A stretch of DNA of 43,879 bases, from positions 1 to 43,879 of the forward strand of contig NZ_SPMY01000038.1 in assembly GCF_012939955.1 (NCBI RefSeq), in the 5' to 3' direction. Source of the DNA: Candidatus Accumulibacter phosphatis (GTDB taxonomy: Bacteria; Pseudomonadota; Gammaproteobacteria; Burkholderiales; Rhodocyclaceae). The notes beneath the pieces are model-generated. The model had not been told where the DNA came from and made no database searches. It was given only the letters and a program-made list of their open reading frames with translations. Shown one piece after another: positions 9,353 to 17,734 of the stretch (positions are counted from its first letter, which is position 1; every line of letters begins with the position of its first letter). The position numbers and the translations under genes are program-made.

Positions 9353-9826
9353 ATGCAGAAATCCTTGCACATCGACCCGGGCAAATGCACCGGTTGCCTG
9401 CAGTGTGAAATGGCCTGCTCGTATGAGCACACCGGGGCTTTCAACCCGTCGCGGTCATTGATCAAGGTTTTCGATTTTCACCACGAAGGTCGCAAGGTTC
9501 CCTACACCTGCACCCAGTGCGCCGAAGCCTGGTGTCTCAACGCCTGTCCGGTCGAGGCGATCAAGATCGACGTCACGACCGGCGCCAAAGTGGTGCTGGA
9601 CGCGGTCTGTGTCGGCTGCAAGGTGTGCACCATTGCCTGTCCATTCGGCACGATCAATTACAGCCACGAAACCGGCAAGGTCCAGAAGTGCGACCTCTGC
9701 GGCGGCGACCCGGCCTGCGCCGAAGCCTGTCCGACGGACGCCATCACCTATATCGACAGTGACTGGACCGGCCTCGAGCGGATGCGCAAGTGGGCGCAGA
9801 AGACCGATAGTGCGGCACGGGTTTGA
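9353..9826 (+). CDS. aorA: Polyferredoxin-type electron-transfer subunit of aldehyde oxidoreductase
   Basis: A 157-aa iron-sulfur protein with four cysteine clusters: CTGCLQCEMAC near the start, CTQCAEAWCLNACP, CVGCKVCTIACP and CDLCGGDPACAEACP. This is the HycB/DmsB-like arrangement for up to four [4Fe-4S] clusters. It should pass electrons between the tungsten enzyme and the flavin subunit, as described for the AorABC complex of Aromatoleum aromaticum. There is no signal peptide, so it is cytoplasmic. ggaggag lies just before the ATG. It is followed after 12 bp by the catalytic subunit, which makes the assignment strong. Confidence 0.9.
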   Translation: MQKSLHIDPGKCTGCLQCEMACSYEHTGAFNPSRSLIKVFDFHHEGRKVPYTCTQCAEAWCLNACPVEAIKIDVTTGAKVVLDAVCVGCKVCTIACPFGTINYSHETGKVQKCDLCGGDPACAEACPTDAITYIDSDWTGLERMRKWAQKTDSAARV

Positions 9827-9838
9827 GGAGAGACGACC

Positions 9839-11686
9839 ATGGCATGGACTCGCAAGATTCTTCGCATCAACCTCACCCAGGGCAGCTGTGTCAGCGAAGC
9901 GCTGAACATGGAGTGGGCGGCGCAGTACCTCGGCCAACGTGGGCTGGCCAGCAAGTATCTGGTCAGTGAAATCGACCCCAAGGTCGATCCGCTGGCACCC
10001 GAAAACAAGATCATCTACGCCACCGGTCCGCTGACCGGAACCATGGCCTCGACCGGCGGCCGCTATTCGGTGGTCACCAAGGGACCCTTGACCGGGGTCA
10101 TTGCCTGTTCGAACTCGGGCGGCTTCTTCGGGGCCGAGCTGAAGTTCGCCGGCTGGGACATGATCATCGTCGAAGGCAGGTCGCCGACGCCGGTCTATCT
10201 GCACATCGAGAACGATCTGGCCGAGCTGCTGCCGGCGGACGATCTCTGGGGAACGACCGTCTGGTCGACCGAGGCGACCCTCAAGAAGCGTCACCAGGAT
10301 CCCCTGCTACGCGTTTCGAGCATCGGTCGTGCAGGCGAAAACCAGGTTCTCTTCGCGGCCATCGTCAACGATTTGCATCGCGCCGCCGGTCGCTCCGGCG
10401 TCGGTGCGGTGATGGGCTCGAAGAATCTCAAGGCGATTGCCGTGCGTGGCACGCGTGGTGTTGGCAACATCGCCGATGCCAAGGCGTTCATGGCGGCAAC
10501 GACCGCCGGCAAGAAAGTGCTCGCCGAGAACGCGGTCACCGGCCAGGGCCTGCCGACCTACGGTACGCAGGTGCTGATGAACGTGATCAACGAAATGGGC
10601 GCCTTGCCGACGCGCAACCATCGTGACGTCGAGTTCGAAGGCGCACGCAAGATCTCCGCCGAAGCGATGCACGAGAAACGCGCCAGCGATGGCCGCGCGC
10701 ATCTGGTCACCAATCAGGCGTGTTTTGGCTGCACCATCGCCTGTGGGCGGATTTCGCGTATCGACGAAAGCCATTTTTCCGTGGAAACCAGGCCCGAGTA
10801 CTGGGGCGCCAACGGCGGTCTCGAGTACGAAGCCGCCTGGGCGCTCGGTAGCGCCAACGGCGTCGATGATCTCGAAGCGCTGCAATTCGCCAACCTGCTG
10901 TGCAACGAAGACGGCATGGACCCGATTTCCTTCGGGGCCACCGTCGGCGCGGTCATGGAGCTTTACGACCTGGGCATCCTGAGCAAGGAAGAAATCGGCC
11001 TCGAGGTGCCTTTCGGCTCCGCCGAAGCGCTGTGCAAACTGGCTGAAATGACGGCGCGTGGCGAAGGCTTCGGCAAAATCCTCGGGCAGGGGTCGAAGCG
11101 GGTGTGTGCCAGGTACGGCAAGCCCGAGCTGTCGATGACCGTCAAGGGGCAGGAGTTCCCGGCCTACGACGGACGCGCCTTGCAGGGCATGGGGCTGGCC
11201 TACGCGACCTCGAACCGCGGCGCCTGCCATCTGCGCGGCTATATGGTTTCCAGCGAAGTGTTCGGCATCCCGGTCAAGACCGACCCCAGGGAAACCGCCG
11301 GCAAGCCGGAAATGCTGAAGGCGTTCCAGGATGCGACCGCGGTCGTCGATTCGAGTGGCCTGTGCGTGTTCACCACCTTCGCGTGGACCATGAACGACAT
11401 CCAGCCGCAGATTCAGGCGGCCTGTGAAGGTGATTGGTCGCAGGATTCGCTGTTGCAGATGGGCGAGCGCATCTGGAATCTCGAACGCGACTTCAATCTC
11501 GCTGCGGGAATCACCGGCAAGGACGATACCCTGCCGCCACGGCTGCTCAATGAACCGTGCAAGACCGGTGGTTCGAAAGGCATGGTCGCCGAAATCGGCA
11601 AGATGCTTCCCGAGTACTACAGCCTGCGCGGCTGGACCGCCGAGGGCGTGCCGACGGCGGCCACCCGCTCGCGCCTGGGTCTGTGA
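9839..11686 (+). CDS. aorB: Tungsten-dependent aldehyde:ferredoxin oxidoreductase, catalytic subunit
   Basis: The 615-aa protein matches the full length of the AOR family, which oxidises aldehydes to acids with a tungsto-bispterin cofactor and one [4Fe-4S] cluster. The N-terminal domain has the family blocks 'ATGPLTGT' and 'SNSGGFFGAELKFAG'. The cluster motif CFGCTIAC lies near residues 299-306, with the fourth cysteine (SSGLCVF) near 509. The partner genes indicate an NAD(P)-linked mesophilic AorABC complex. The likely role is detoxification or use of aromatic or aliphatic aldehydes, or acid reduction with hydrogen or ferredoxin; the actual substrate cannot be read from sequence. Confidence 0.95.
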   Translation: MAWTRKILRINLTQGSCVSEALNMEWAAQYLGQRGLASKYLVSEIDPKVDPLAPENKIIYATGPLTGTMASTGGRYSVVTKGPLTGVIACSNSGGFFGAELKFAGWDMIIVEGRSPTPVYLHIENDLAELLPADDLWGTTVWSTEATLKKRHQDPLLRVSSIGRAGENQVLFAAIVNDLHRAAGRSGVGAVMGSKNLKAIAVRGTRGVGNIADAKAFMAATTAGKKVLAENAVTGQGLPTYGTQVLMNVINEMGALPTRNHRDVEFEGARKISAEAMHEKRASDGRAHLVTNQACFGCTIACGRISRIDESHFSVETRPEYWGANGGLEYEAAWALGSANGVDDLEALQFANLLCNEDGMDPISFGATVGAVMELYDLGILSKEEIGLEVPFGSAEALCKLAEMTARGEGFGKILGQGSKRVCARYGKPELSMTVKGQEFPAYDGRALQGMGLAYATSNRGACHLRGYMVSSEVFGIPVKTDPRETAGKPEMLKAFQDATAVVDSSGLCVFTTFAWTMNDIQPQIQAACEGDWSQDSLLQMGERIWNLERDFNLAAGITGKDDTLPPRLLNEPCKTGGSKGMVAEIGKMLPEYYSLRGWTAEGVPTAATRSRLGL

Positions 11687-11687
11687 A

Positions 11688-12938
11688 GTGATCAGGCACC
11701 TGATCATCGGCAACGGCCCGGCCGGGGTCGTTGCCGCCGAGACGCTGCGTCGTGCCGATGCGCAGGCCGAAATCACCCTGATCGGCGACGAAGCGGAACC
11801 GCCCTACTCGCGGATGGCGATTCCCTACCTGCTGAGCGGCAAGATTGGCGAGCCCGGCACCTATCTGCGCAAGGATGCCGATCACTTCGAGCGCTTGCGC
11901 ATCCAGTTGCTGCACGGGCGCGTTGCCGGACTCGACGCCGGGCAGCAGACGGTCACCCTGAGCGACGGCAGCACGCTTGCCTGGGACAAGCTGTTGATCG
12001 CCACCGGCGCGCATCCACTACGCCCGCCGATCCCCGGCATCGACCTGCCGCAGGTGCTGTCGTGCTGGACCCTGGCCGATGCGCGCCGCATTGCCGCGGC
12101 GGTTGCCCCGGGGGCGCGCGTTCTGCAGATGGGCGCCGGTTTCATCGGCTGCATCATCCTGGAGTCGCTGGCCGCGCGCGGCCCGCAACTGACGGTCGTC
12201 GAAATGGGCGAGCGCATGGTGCCGCGCATGATGGACGAGGTGGCCGGGGCGATGATTCGTCGCTGGTGCGCGGGAAAAGGTGTGCTGGTTAAAACCGGCC
12301 GGCGGGTGGTTTCCATCGAGCCGGCGGGCGAAGCCTTGCGAGTCACGCTCGACGATGGTGAATGTGTCGAGGTTGACGCGCTGATCAATGCCACCGGCGT
12401 CAAGCCGAACGTCGATTTCCTCGCCGGCAGCGGGGTCGCCGTCGATATCGGCATCCTTGTCGATGATTCGATGCAGACCAGTGTCGCCGGCATTTATGCC
12501 GCCGGCGATGTCGCCGAAGCGGTCGAGTTCGGCACCGGTCGCCGCGTCGTCAATGCCATTCAGCCCGACGCCGTCGAGCAGGCGCGCATCGCCGCCCTGA
12601 ACATGGCCGGCCAGTCGGCAGCCCTGCCCGGCACCTTCGTGTTCAACGTCCTCGACACCATGGGCCTGATCTCCGCTTCCTTCGGGCAATGGCAGGAGTT
12701 TCCCGGTTGCAGCTCGGCGCAGTTGCTCGACGAAGCCGAGTACCGCTACCTGCGGCTGGTCTTCGACGGCGAGCAACTGGTCGGCGCCAACAGCATTGGT
12801 CACAGCGAGAACATCGGTGTCCTGCGCGGCCTGATTCAGGGGCGGGTTCGCCTTGGCGAATGGAAAGCGCGTTTGCTGGCCAACCCGCTGCTGCTCAGTG
12901 AAGCCTACCTCGCCAAGGGTTTGGCGGCGACGCAGTAA
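11688..12938 (+). CDS. aorC: FAD/NAD-dependent oxidoreductase subunit of aldehyde oxidoreductase
   Basis: The 416-aa protein has an N-terminal FAD-binding motif (IIGNGPAGVVAAE), a central NAD-binding motif (MGAGFIG) and the second FAD motif (IYAAGDVAEA), the pattern of pyridine-nucleotide-disulfide oxidoreductases. It lacks a redox-active CxxxxC pair, like NADH:rubredoxin/nitrite-reductase-type flavoproteins. The GTG start at 11688 lies one base after the aorB stop; the frame stays open further upstream but that part overlaps aorB. It should carry electrons from the polyferredoxin to NAD+, as proposed for AorC. Confidence 0.9.
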   Translation: MIRHLIIGNGPAGVVAAETLRRADAQAEITLIGDEAEPPYSRMAIPYLLSGKIGEPGTYLRKDADHFERLRIQLLHGRVAGLDAGQQTVTLSDGSTLAWDKLLIATGAHPLRPPIPGIDLPQVLSCWTLADARRIAAAVAPGARVLQMGAGFIGCIILESLAARGPQLTVVEMGERMVPRMMDEVAGAMIRRWCAGKGVLVKTGRRVVSIEPAGEALRVTLDDGECVEVDALINATGVKPNVDFLAGSGVAVDIGILVDDSMQTSVAGIYAAGDVAEAVEFGTGRRVVNAIQPDAVEQARIAALNMAGQSAALPGTFVFNVLDTMGLISASFGQWQEFPGCSSAQLLDEAEYRYLRLVFDGEQLVGANSIGHSENIGVLRGLIQGRVRLGEWKARLLANPLLLSEAYLAKGLAATQ

Positions 12939-12973
12939 TGCCCATTGCCATACCCACGCCCATACCCACCCCC
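12938..12973 (+). repeat. 12-bp tandem repeat at the start of the MoaD-like gene
   Basis: Read from the ATG, three 12-bp units beginning atgcccattgcc and continuing with cccata/cccacg steps encode a Pro-rich leader with a period of four residues. It lies in frame and so would add four-residue modules. Confidence 0.6.
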
Positions 12974-13228
12974 ATGCCGATCACCCTCAAGCTGTACGCT
13001 TTTCTTTCGGATTACCTGCCCGCGGACGCGCGGCGCACAAACGCGGTCGCCATCGATGTTCCCGAGCAGACCACCGTCGCTGCGCTGATCGCCACCTGGG
13101 CGCTGCCGCCGCGTCTGGTGCATCTGGTGCTTCTCAATGGCGAGTTCATTCCCCCGCCAGCGCGTGCTGAGCGCGCGCTGATCGCCGGCGATGTGCTGGC
13201 CATCTGGCCGCCGATCGCCGGCGGTTAG
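12938..13228 (+). CDS. MoaD/ThiS-like sulfur carrier of the aor operon
   Basis: The 96-aa product ends in Gly-Gly (IAGG), the thiocarboxylate-forming tail of MoaD and ThiS proteins, and has the ubiquitin-like pattern (VAIDVPEQTTVAAL, LVLLNGEFI, GDVLAIWPPIAGG). A dedicated MoaD in an AOR operon probably supplies dithiolene sulfur for the tungstopterin. The first ATG overlaps the aorC stop (TAATG), but the first 12 codons are three imperfect 12-bp repeats giving a Pro-rich leader; the ATG at 12974, just before ITLKLYAF, may be the true start. Confidence 0.85.
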   Translation: MPIAIPTPIPTPMPITLKLYAFLSDYLPADARRTNAVAIDVPEQTTVAALIATWALPPRLVHLVLLNGEFIPPPARAERALIAGDVLAIWPPIAGG

Positions 13229-13243
13229 GCCTCGGGAGCGTTG

Positions 13244-13525
13244 GTGCTGCAATTCGCCATGACCCTGGCGCTGCCCGAGTTCAAGCGCCAGCTACAACCG
13301 CTGCTACCTGACTGGCGGGTGCAGCAGCCGGCCGACGGCTGTTGGCATCTGCAACAGGGCGAGCGCAGCGTCGACATCCGCTGCCGTCCTCTGCCGGCCC
13401 TGCAGGTCGGCATCCTGCGCTTGCCGCGTCTCGATGTGGCGATCGAATTCTCGGGAGGCAGTGCCGAACAGCGGGCCGCTTTCATCGACGACTTTCAGCG
13501 CCATTTCCGACGTGGCGGCGGCTGA
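13244..13525 (+). CDS. Small protein of unknown function at the end of the aor operon
   Basis: A 93-aa product (beginning VLQFAMTLALPEFKRQL) that I do not recognise. It has no signal peptide, no membrane segment and a single cysteine, with a compact alpha/beta look and several Trp residues (DWRVQQPADGCWHL). gggag at 13234-13238 supports the GTG at 13244; a TTG at 13241 or the ATG at 13259 are alternatives. It begins 15 bp after the MoaD-like gene on the same strand, so it may be an accessory or maturation factor for the tungsten enzyme. It ends 16 bp before the 4.5S RNA. Confidence 0.6.
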   Translation: MLQFAMTLALPEFKRQLQPLLPDWRVQQPADGCWHLQQGERSVDIRCRPLPALQVGILRLPRLDVAIEFSGGSAEQRAAFIDDFQRHFRRGGG

Positions 13526-13541
13526 TGTGATAGCATTCTTC

Positions 13542-13641
13542 GTGGCGGGTCTCCCCGCATCGCAGGATGGTCAACCTGGTCAGGTCCGGAAGGAAGCAGC
13601 CACAGCCGTCTTATGTGAGTGCCGGGGGTAAGGCTCGCCAC
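13542..13641 (+). ncRNA. ffs: Signal recognition particle 4.5S RNA
   Basis: The universally conserved SRP apical loop is present: caggtccggaaggaagcagc (20 bases) with flanking asymmetric-loop sequence and gccggg on the descending strand. The ends pair (gtggcgggtc with ggctcgccac, G-U pairs allowed), giving a roughly 100-nt hairpin of the bacterial short SRP type. It binds Ffh for co-translational membrane targeting. The place directly before dnaX is typical of Proteobacteria. A possible -10 (tagcat) lies about 10 bases upstream. Confidence 0.96.
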
Positions 13642-13840
13642 CTTCATTTCTGCCTGCCGCTTGTTCTGCCGCGTCTTTCGTTGCTGCTTCCGCCGGCGCT
13701 TCTGCAGCTTTTTCGGCTTCTTCCGCCTTTCCAGCTTCCGCAAGCTTCCGCTCATGCCCCCGTTTCTGCAGGTCGCAAATCGTCAGCTTCTGTCCATTGC
13801 TGCTGCCGGAGTCGTCAGTGCCATCTGCTAGAATCCGCTC
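13642..13840. other. Pyrimidine-rich spacer between ffs and dnaX
   Basis: Positions 13645-13755 are strongly C/T-rich on the plus strand with repeated cttccg/cttctg steps. The opposite strand would encode an Ala/Glu/Lys-rich peptide, which I take as a shadow of composition. No terminator with a clear stem is visible. Confidence 0.5.
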
Positions 13841-15566
13841 ATGAGTTACCAAGTCCTGGCGCGCAAATGGCGCCCACGAAGCTTTGCCAGCCTGGTTGGC
13901 CAGGAGCACGTGGTGCGGGCGCTGACGCACGCGCTGACCTCCCAGCGCTTGCACCACGCGTATCTTTTTACCGGTACCCGTGGCGTCGGCAAGACGACGC
14001 TGGCCAGGATCCTGGCCAAGGCCCTCAATTGTGAAACTGGCGTCAGCGCCACGCCCTGCGGCATCTGTTCGGCGTGCCAGGAAATCGACAGCGGGCGTTT
14101 TGTCGATCTGCTCGAAGTGGACGCGGCGACAAACACCAAGGTCGACGAGATGCGCGAGCTGCTCGAGAATGCGGTGTACGCGCCGACCCGTGGCCGCTTC
14201 AAGGTCTATGTCATCGACGAAGTGCACATGCTCTCGAATTCGGCGTTCAATGCCATGCTGAAGACGCTCGAAGAGCCGCCGGAGCACGTCAAGTTCATCC
14301 TGGCGACTACCGATCCCCAGAAAATTCCGGTGACCGTTCTGTCGCGCTGCCTGCAGTTCAACCTCAAGCAGATGACGCAGCCGCTGATTGCCGGCCACCT
14401 CAAGCAGGTTCTCGAAGCCGAGTCGATCAGCGCCGAAGCCGGAGCGCTGCAGTTGCTGGCCCGCTCGGCCGCAGGCAGTATGCGTGACGCGCTGTCGCTG
14501 CTCGATCAGGCGATCGCGCATGGTTCCGGCAAGGTCGAGGAGGTGCAGGTGCGCGAGATGCTCGGTGCCGTTGATCTCGATCACCTGTTGTCGATTGTCG
14601 ACGCCTTGCTGGCCGGCGATGCCGCGGCGATGTTGCGGGTGGCCGACGAGATGGCAGCCCGCAGCCTGTCCTTCGACGCCGCCCTTCAGGAAATGGCCGC
14701 CCTGTTCACTCGCCTGCAGATCGCCCAGCTGGCACCGCAAGCGATTGCCGAGGACTTGCCCGAGCGTCTGCGCCTCGAGGAGCTGGCGGCCGCTCTCGAC
14801 CCCGAGTTCGTGCAGCTTGCCTACCAGATTGCCATCCATGGTCGCCGCGAACTGCCTCTGGCGCCCGACGAGCAGGCCGGTTTTGTCATGACCCTGTTGC
14901 GCCTGCACGCTTTCCGCCCGGCCTTGGCCAGTGACGATTCCCCTGCTCACCCGCGCGCGAGCGCGAACGCGGCGACCATCGCTGAGCGTTCGCCAGCGAG
15001 CCCCTCGCCGGCGTCGGTATCGCGCGCCGTGCCACCCGCTGCGTCGCCCGCCTTGTCGTCCAGCGCCGCTGCGGTCGCCCGACCAGCCCCGGCGGCAGCA
15101 AGCGAAGCGCGGGCGGTCGTTGTGCCGGCTGCACCGATCGCAAAAGCTGCCGTGGCAGCCGTGCTGTCTCCGCCACTCACGTCAGCAGCCACCGGCGACT
15201 GGCACGAAATCCTGGCTACACTCAACGTCGGCGGGATGGCCCGCGAACTGGCCCAGCACTGTGAACTGCGCGAATTGCAGGCGGGGCGAATCGCCCTTCG
15301 TCTCGCCCCAGCACATCGCCACCTGCTCATGAAGCCCGCACAGGACAAGCTGCAGCAGTTACTGGCCGAGCGTTTTTGGCGGTCCCTTGCAGTTGGCGAT
15401 CGAACTTGAAGCCACGACTGGCGAGACGCCGGCGGCGAGCGTGCAGCGCGATCGTCGTCAGCGCCAGGATCGCGCAATCGCGGCGGTGGAGCAGGACGGC
15501 TTTGTCCGCGAGGTGATCGAGATGTTCGACGCCACCCTGATCGAATCTTCCATAAAACCCGTTTAA
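13841..15566 (+). CDS. dnaX: DNA polymerase III subunits gamma/tau (frameshifted near the end)
   Basis: This is the clamp-loader ATPase. Walker A (GTRGVGKTT, from residue 45), zinc-binding cysteines (C64, C73, C76, C79), Walker B/DEAD-like box VIDEVHM (124-130) and the SRC sensor (LSRCLQF) are present. An Ala/Pro-rich linker follows from about residue 370, then the C-terminal polymerase-binding domain. As written the frame stops at 15409 (522 aa), but removing one T from the T5 run at 15373-15377 continues it through '[17 protein letters not shown]' to a TAA at 15564-15566, giving 574 aa with a normal DnaX tail. A sequencing indel is most likely. The gene heads dnaX-ybaB-recR. Confidence 0.95.
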
Positions 15567-15595
15567 ACCCCCTACCCCAGAGCGAGGCAACAAAG

Positions 15596-15919
15596 ATGAT
15601 GAAAGGCGGAATCGCCGGCCTGATGAAACAGGCTCAGCAGATGCAGGAGAACATGAAAAAGGCGCAGGACGAGCTGGCCCAGCTTGAAGTCGAAGGCCAG
15701 TCCGGCGCCGGCATGGTCAAGATCTTGATGACCTGCAACCACAATGTCCGTCGGGTGAGCATCGATCCGTCGGTGATGGACGACAAGGAAATGCTCGAAG
15801 ACCTGGTTGCGGCCGCGCTCAACGACGGCGTACGGCGCGCCGAGGAGCTCTCTCAGGAGCGCATGTCCGGCTTCTCGGCAGGGCTCAATCTGCCGCCCGG
15901 GATGAAACTGCCTTTCTGA
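15596..15919 (+). CDS. ybaB: YbaB/EbfC family nucleoid-associated protein
   Basis: The 107-aa protein has the family's opening ([21 protein letters not shown]) shortened here as [14 protein letters not shown], a helical arm, then a beta core ([14 protein letters not shown]) and a C-terminal helix. These small homodimers bind DNA and act in nucleoid structure and DNA repair. It lies between dnaX and recR as in most Proteobacteria, and its stop overlaps the recR start (TGATG), suggesting coupled translation. The ATG at 15596 is followed at once by a second ATG, either of which may be used. Confidence 0.94.
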   Translation: MMKGGIAGLMKQAQQMQENMKKAQDELAQLEVEGQSGAGMVKILMTCNHNVRRVSIDPSVMDDKEMLEDLVAAALNDGVRRAEELSQERMSGFSAGLNLPPGMKLPF

Positions 15920-16521
15920 TGAACGCTCCGTCGAGTCTCGAAGCGCTGATCGAGGCTTTGCGTTGTTTGCCAGGCGTTGGTCCGAAGTCGGCGCAACGCA
16001 TGGCCTACCACCTGTTGCAGAACGAGCGAGCCGGTGCCGGGCGCCTGGCCGATGCGCTGCAGCGGGCGCTTGGCGCCCTGCGCCACTGTCAGCGCTGTAA
16101 CACGCTCACCGAGTCCGAAATTTGTGTCCGCTGCCTGTCGAGCAAGCGCGATGCCAGCCAGCTCTGTGTCGTCGAAACGCCGATCGACATGAACATGATG
16201 GAGCAGACGCACGCCTATGCGGGGCTGTACTACGTGCTCATGGGGCGCGTTTCGCCGCTCGACGGCATCGGCCCTGGCGAACTGCACCTCGAACGCCTGC
16301 TGGCGCGCGCCAGCGATGGCGTGGTGCGCGAAGTGATCATCGCCACCAATTTCACCAACGAAGGCGAAGCGACCGCCCACTACCTCTCGGAAATGCTCAA
16401 AAGCCGCGGCGTCAGCGTTTCGCGCATCGCGCGCGGGGTGCCGGTGGGCGGCGAACTCGAATACGTCGATGCGGGAACGCTGGCGCAGGCCCTGCGCGAG
16501 CGCCGCCCGCTTGTCTCGTAG
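15919..16521 (+). CDS. recR: Recombination protein RecR
   Basis: The 200-aa protein matches RecR: helix-hairpin-helix ([20 protein letters not shown]), four-cysteine zinc finger ([18 protein letters not shown]) and a Toprim domain starting [13 protein letters not shown] with the [11 protein letters not shown] block. With RecF and RecO it loads RecA at gapped DNA. The ATG overlaps the ybaB stop. The C-terminus is complete ([12 protein letters not shown]). Confidence 0.96.
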   Translation: MNAPSSLEALIEALRCLPGVGPKSAQRMAYHLLQNERAGAGRLADALQRALGALRHCQRCNTLTESEICVRCLSSKRDASQLCVVETPIDMNMMEQTHAYAGLYYVLMGRVSPLDGIGPGELHLERLLARASDGVVREVIIATNFTNEGEATAHYLSEMLKSRGVSVSRIARGVPVGGELEYVDAGTLAQALRERRPLVS

Positions 16522-16599
16522 GCGGCCGGGCGGCTCTGTCGCCGCCGGCTTGCGATCGTCCGTGCCAAGCCCGCTAGGTGCGTCGCGGCGAGGAACTCC

Positions 16600-16829
16600 G
16601 CACTGCGTCCGTCCAGCTCCCTCCTGCCGGCAGCGGAAGCGACGTGCTGACTCGAGAGGAAGGCGACGACCATGTCGGCGTCGCGATTGATATAGAATCC
16701 CTGCCCGTGAAGGCCGACGGCTGCGTACTCGCCTTGCTGTTCGTCGAGTATTCACCACATGTTCTTGTACGCGAGCCAGGCAGAGCCCTTATACCGTTCG
16801 TTGTGCTTCCTTTTCTCCTGGTCTTTGGC
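16600..16829 (-). pseudogene. C-terminal fragment of a beta-lactamase-fold serine hydrolase
   Basis: The minus strand reads RYKGSAWLAYKNMW, a stop, then ILDEQQGEYAAVGLHGQ and YINRDADMVVAFLSSQ. This is the C-terminal part typical of serine hydrolases of the 6-aminohexanoate-dimer hydrolase/class C beta-lactamase family (KGSA, GxxGQ, DxVVA blocks). The TGA at 16752-16754 (plus tca) replaces what is usually a second Trp, and the N-terminal two thirds with the SxxK serine are missing. It is a dead remnant. Confidence 0.65.
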
Positions 16830-16856
16830 GATCCTGGACATGGTGCCGTTGCCGTC

Positions 16857-16930
16857 GACAACTCGATGAGGGCGCTGCCGCTGAGACATTGGTCGATCTG
16901 CTCGATCGTGCGAAGCTGTGCTTCGTTCAT
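16857..16930 (-). pseudogene. N-terminal scrap of a transposase-like gene
   Basis: From an ATG at 16930 the minus strand reads MNEAQLRTIEQIDQCLSGSA then LIEL. That resembles the conserved beginning of a family of integrase-type transposases ('MNEAxLxTIEQIEQFL...SALIEF', recalled from memory). After about 24 codons similarity is lost and the hydrolase remnant begins. No terminal repeats are visible. Confidence 0.45.
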
Positions 16931-17054
16931 GTTGATCACCATCTTCAGGATGATCAACCCGTTTCGCCCTTCGCCAACATCTTCTTTCAGGCTCATGTTT
17001 GAGTGGAAACACGCCGCCTGTTCAGGCTCATACCACTTTGGACAAGGCTGCAAA

Positions 17055-17083
17055 TTTTCTCTGCATCGACTTTAGCGTATAAT
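17055..17083 (+). promoter_or_regulatory. Sigma-70 promoter of petABC
   Basis: A perfect -10 TATAAT (17078-17083) lies 17 bp after a weak -35 (TTTTCT, 17055-17060) and about 50 bp before the petA start. Confidence 0.6.
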
Positions 17084-17134
17084 GCCGCGGTTTAGTTCGT
17101 ACCAACTTTCCATTACGTGCTAGGGATCAGCGCT

Positions 17135-17731
17135 ATGAGCAATGAGAGCAAAGTGGACTGCGGAAGGCGGCGACTAGTCGTCGCGACCGCTGCCGTTGGC
17201 GGGGCGGGGGCGCTGGTCGCGCTAGTACCGTTCCTGTCCAGCATGCTGCCATCCGAGCGGGCCAAGGCAGCCGGTGCGCCGGTCGAAGTCGATGTCGGCA
17301 ACCTCGAACTCGGTCAGATGATGACCGTCGAGTGGCGAGGCAAACCGGTGTGGATCATCAACCGCAACAAGCCGATGCTCGAGACGCTACCCGCGCTCAA
17401 CGACCAGATGGCCGACCCCAAGTCCGAAAAGGACATGCAGCCAGAGTATTGCAAGAACGAAACTCGCTCGATAAAGCCCGAGTACATGGTCGTCGTCGGC
17501 ATCTGTACTCACCTCGGTTGCTCGCCTTCGGCAAAATTCAAGCATGGTCCCGCAGATGGCATGGCTGCCGACTGGGTCGGCGGTTTCCTGTGTCCCTGCC
17601 ACGGTTCCCACTTCGACTTTGCCGGCCGCGTCTACAAGAGCCAGCCGGCACCAACCAACCTTGAGGTGCCTCCGCACATGTATTTGTCGGACACGCGCAT
17701 CCTCATTGGCGAACACAAGAAGGGAGCCTAA
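17135..17731 (+). CDS. petA: Ubiquinol-cytochrome c reductase, Rieske iron-sulfur subunit
   Basis: The 198-aa protein has the Rieske [2Fe-2S] ligands in CTHLGC and CPCHGSHFD. The N-terminus has a twin-arginine-type signal anchor (RRRLVVATAAVGGAGALVA), as in proteobacterial bc1 Rieske proteins exported folded by Tat and kept anchored. The ATG at 17135 with aggga upstream is preferred to an earlier TTG at 17117. petB starts three bases after the stop. It takes electrons from quinol and passes them to cytochrome c1 at the periplasmic face. Confidence 0.96.
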   Translation: MSNESKVDCGRRRLVVATAAVGGAGALVALVPFLSSMLPSERAKAAGAPVEVDVGNLELGQMMTVEWRGKPVWIINRNKPMLETLPALNDQMADPKSEKDMQPEYCKNETRSIKPEYMVVVGICTHLGCSPSAKFKHGPADGMAADWVGGFLCPCHGSHFDFAGRVYKSQPAPTNLEVPPHMYLSDTRILIGEHKKGA

Positions 17732-17734
17732 GCG

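Larger units (their letters stand above)
16522..17134. other. Intergenic region with decayed genes
   Basis: The 613 bases between recR and petA have no intact gene. They hold minus-strand remnants of a serine hydrolase (16600-16829) and of a transposase-like N-terminus (16857-16930), and the petABC promoter at 17055-17083. Confidence 0.6.

Noticed and set aside
13580-14950. 456-codon minus-strand frame over ffs and dnaX
   Set aside because: It overlaps the 4.5S RNA and the dnaX ATPase domain, has no family motif and fits a GC-rich shadow frame.
15373-15377. Programmed frameshift in dnaX producing gamma
   Set aside because: The site is T5, not the A-rich slippery site with hairpin, and falls after nearly the entire gene; a sequencing indel fits better.
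16574-17053. 159-codon minus-strand ORF as a real gene
   Set aside because: It changes sense within the frame and overlaps two recognisable remnants in different frames, one with an internal stop.
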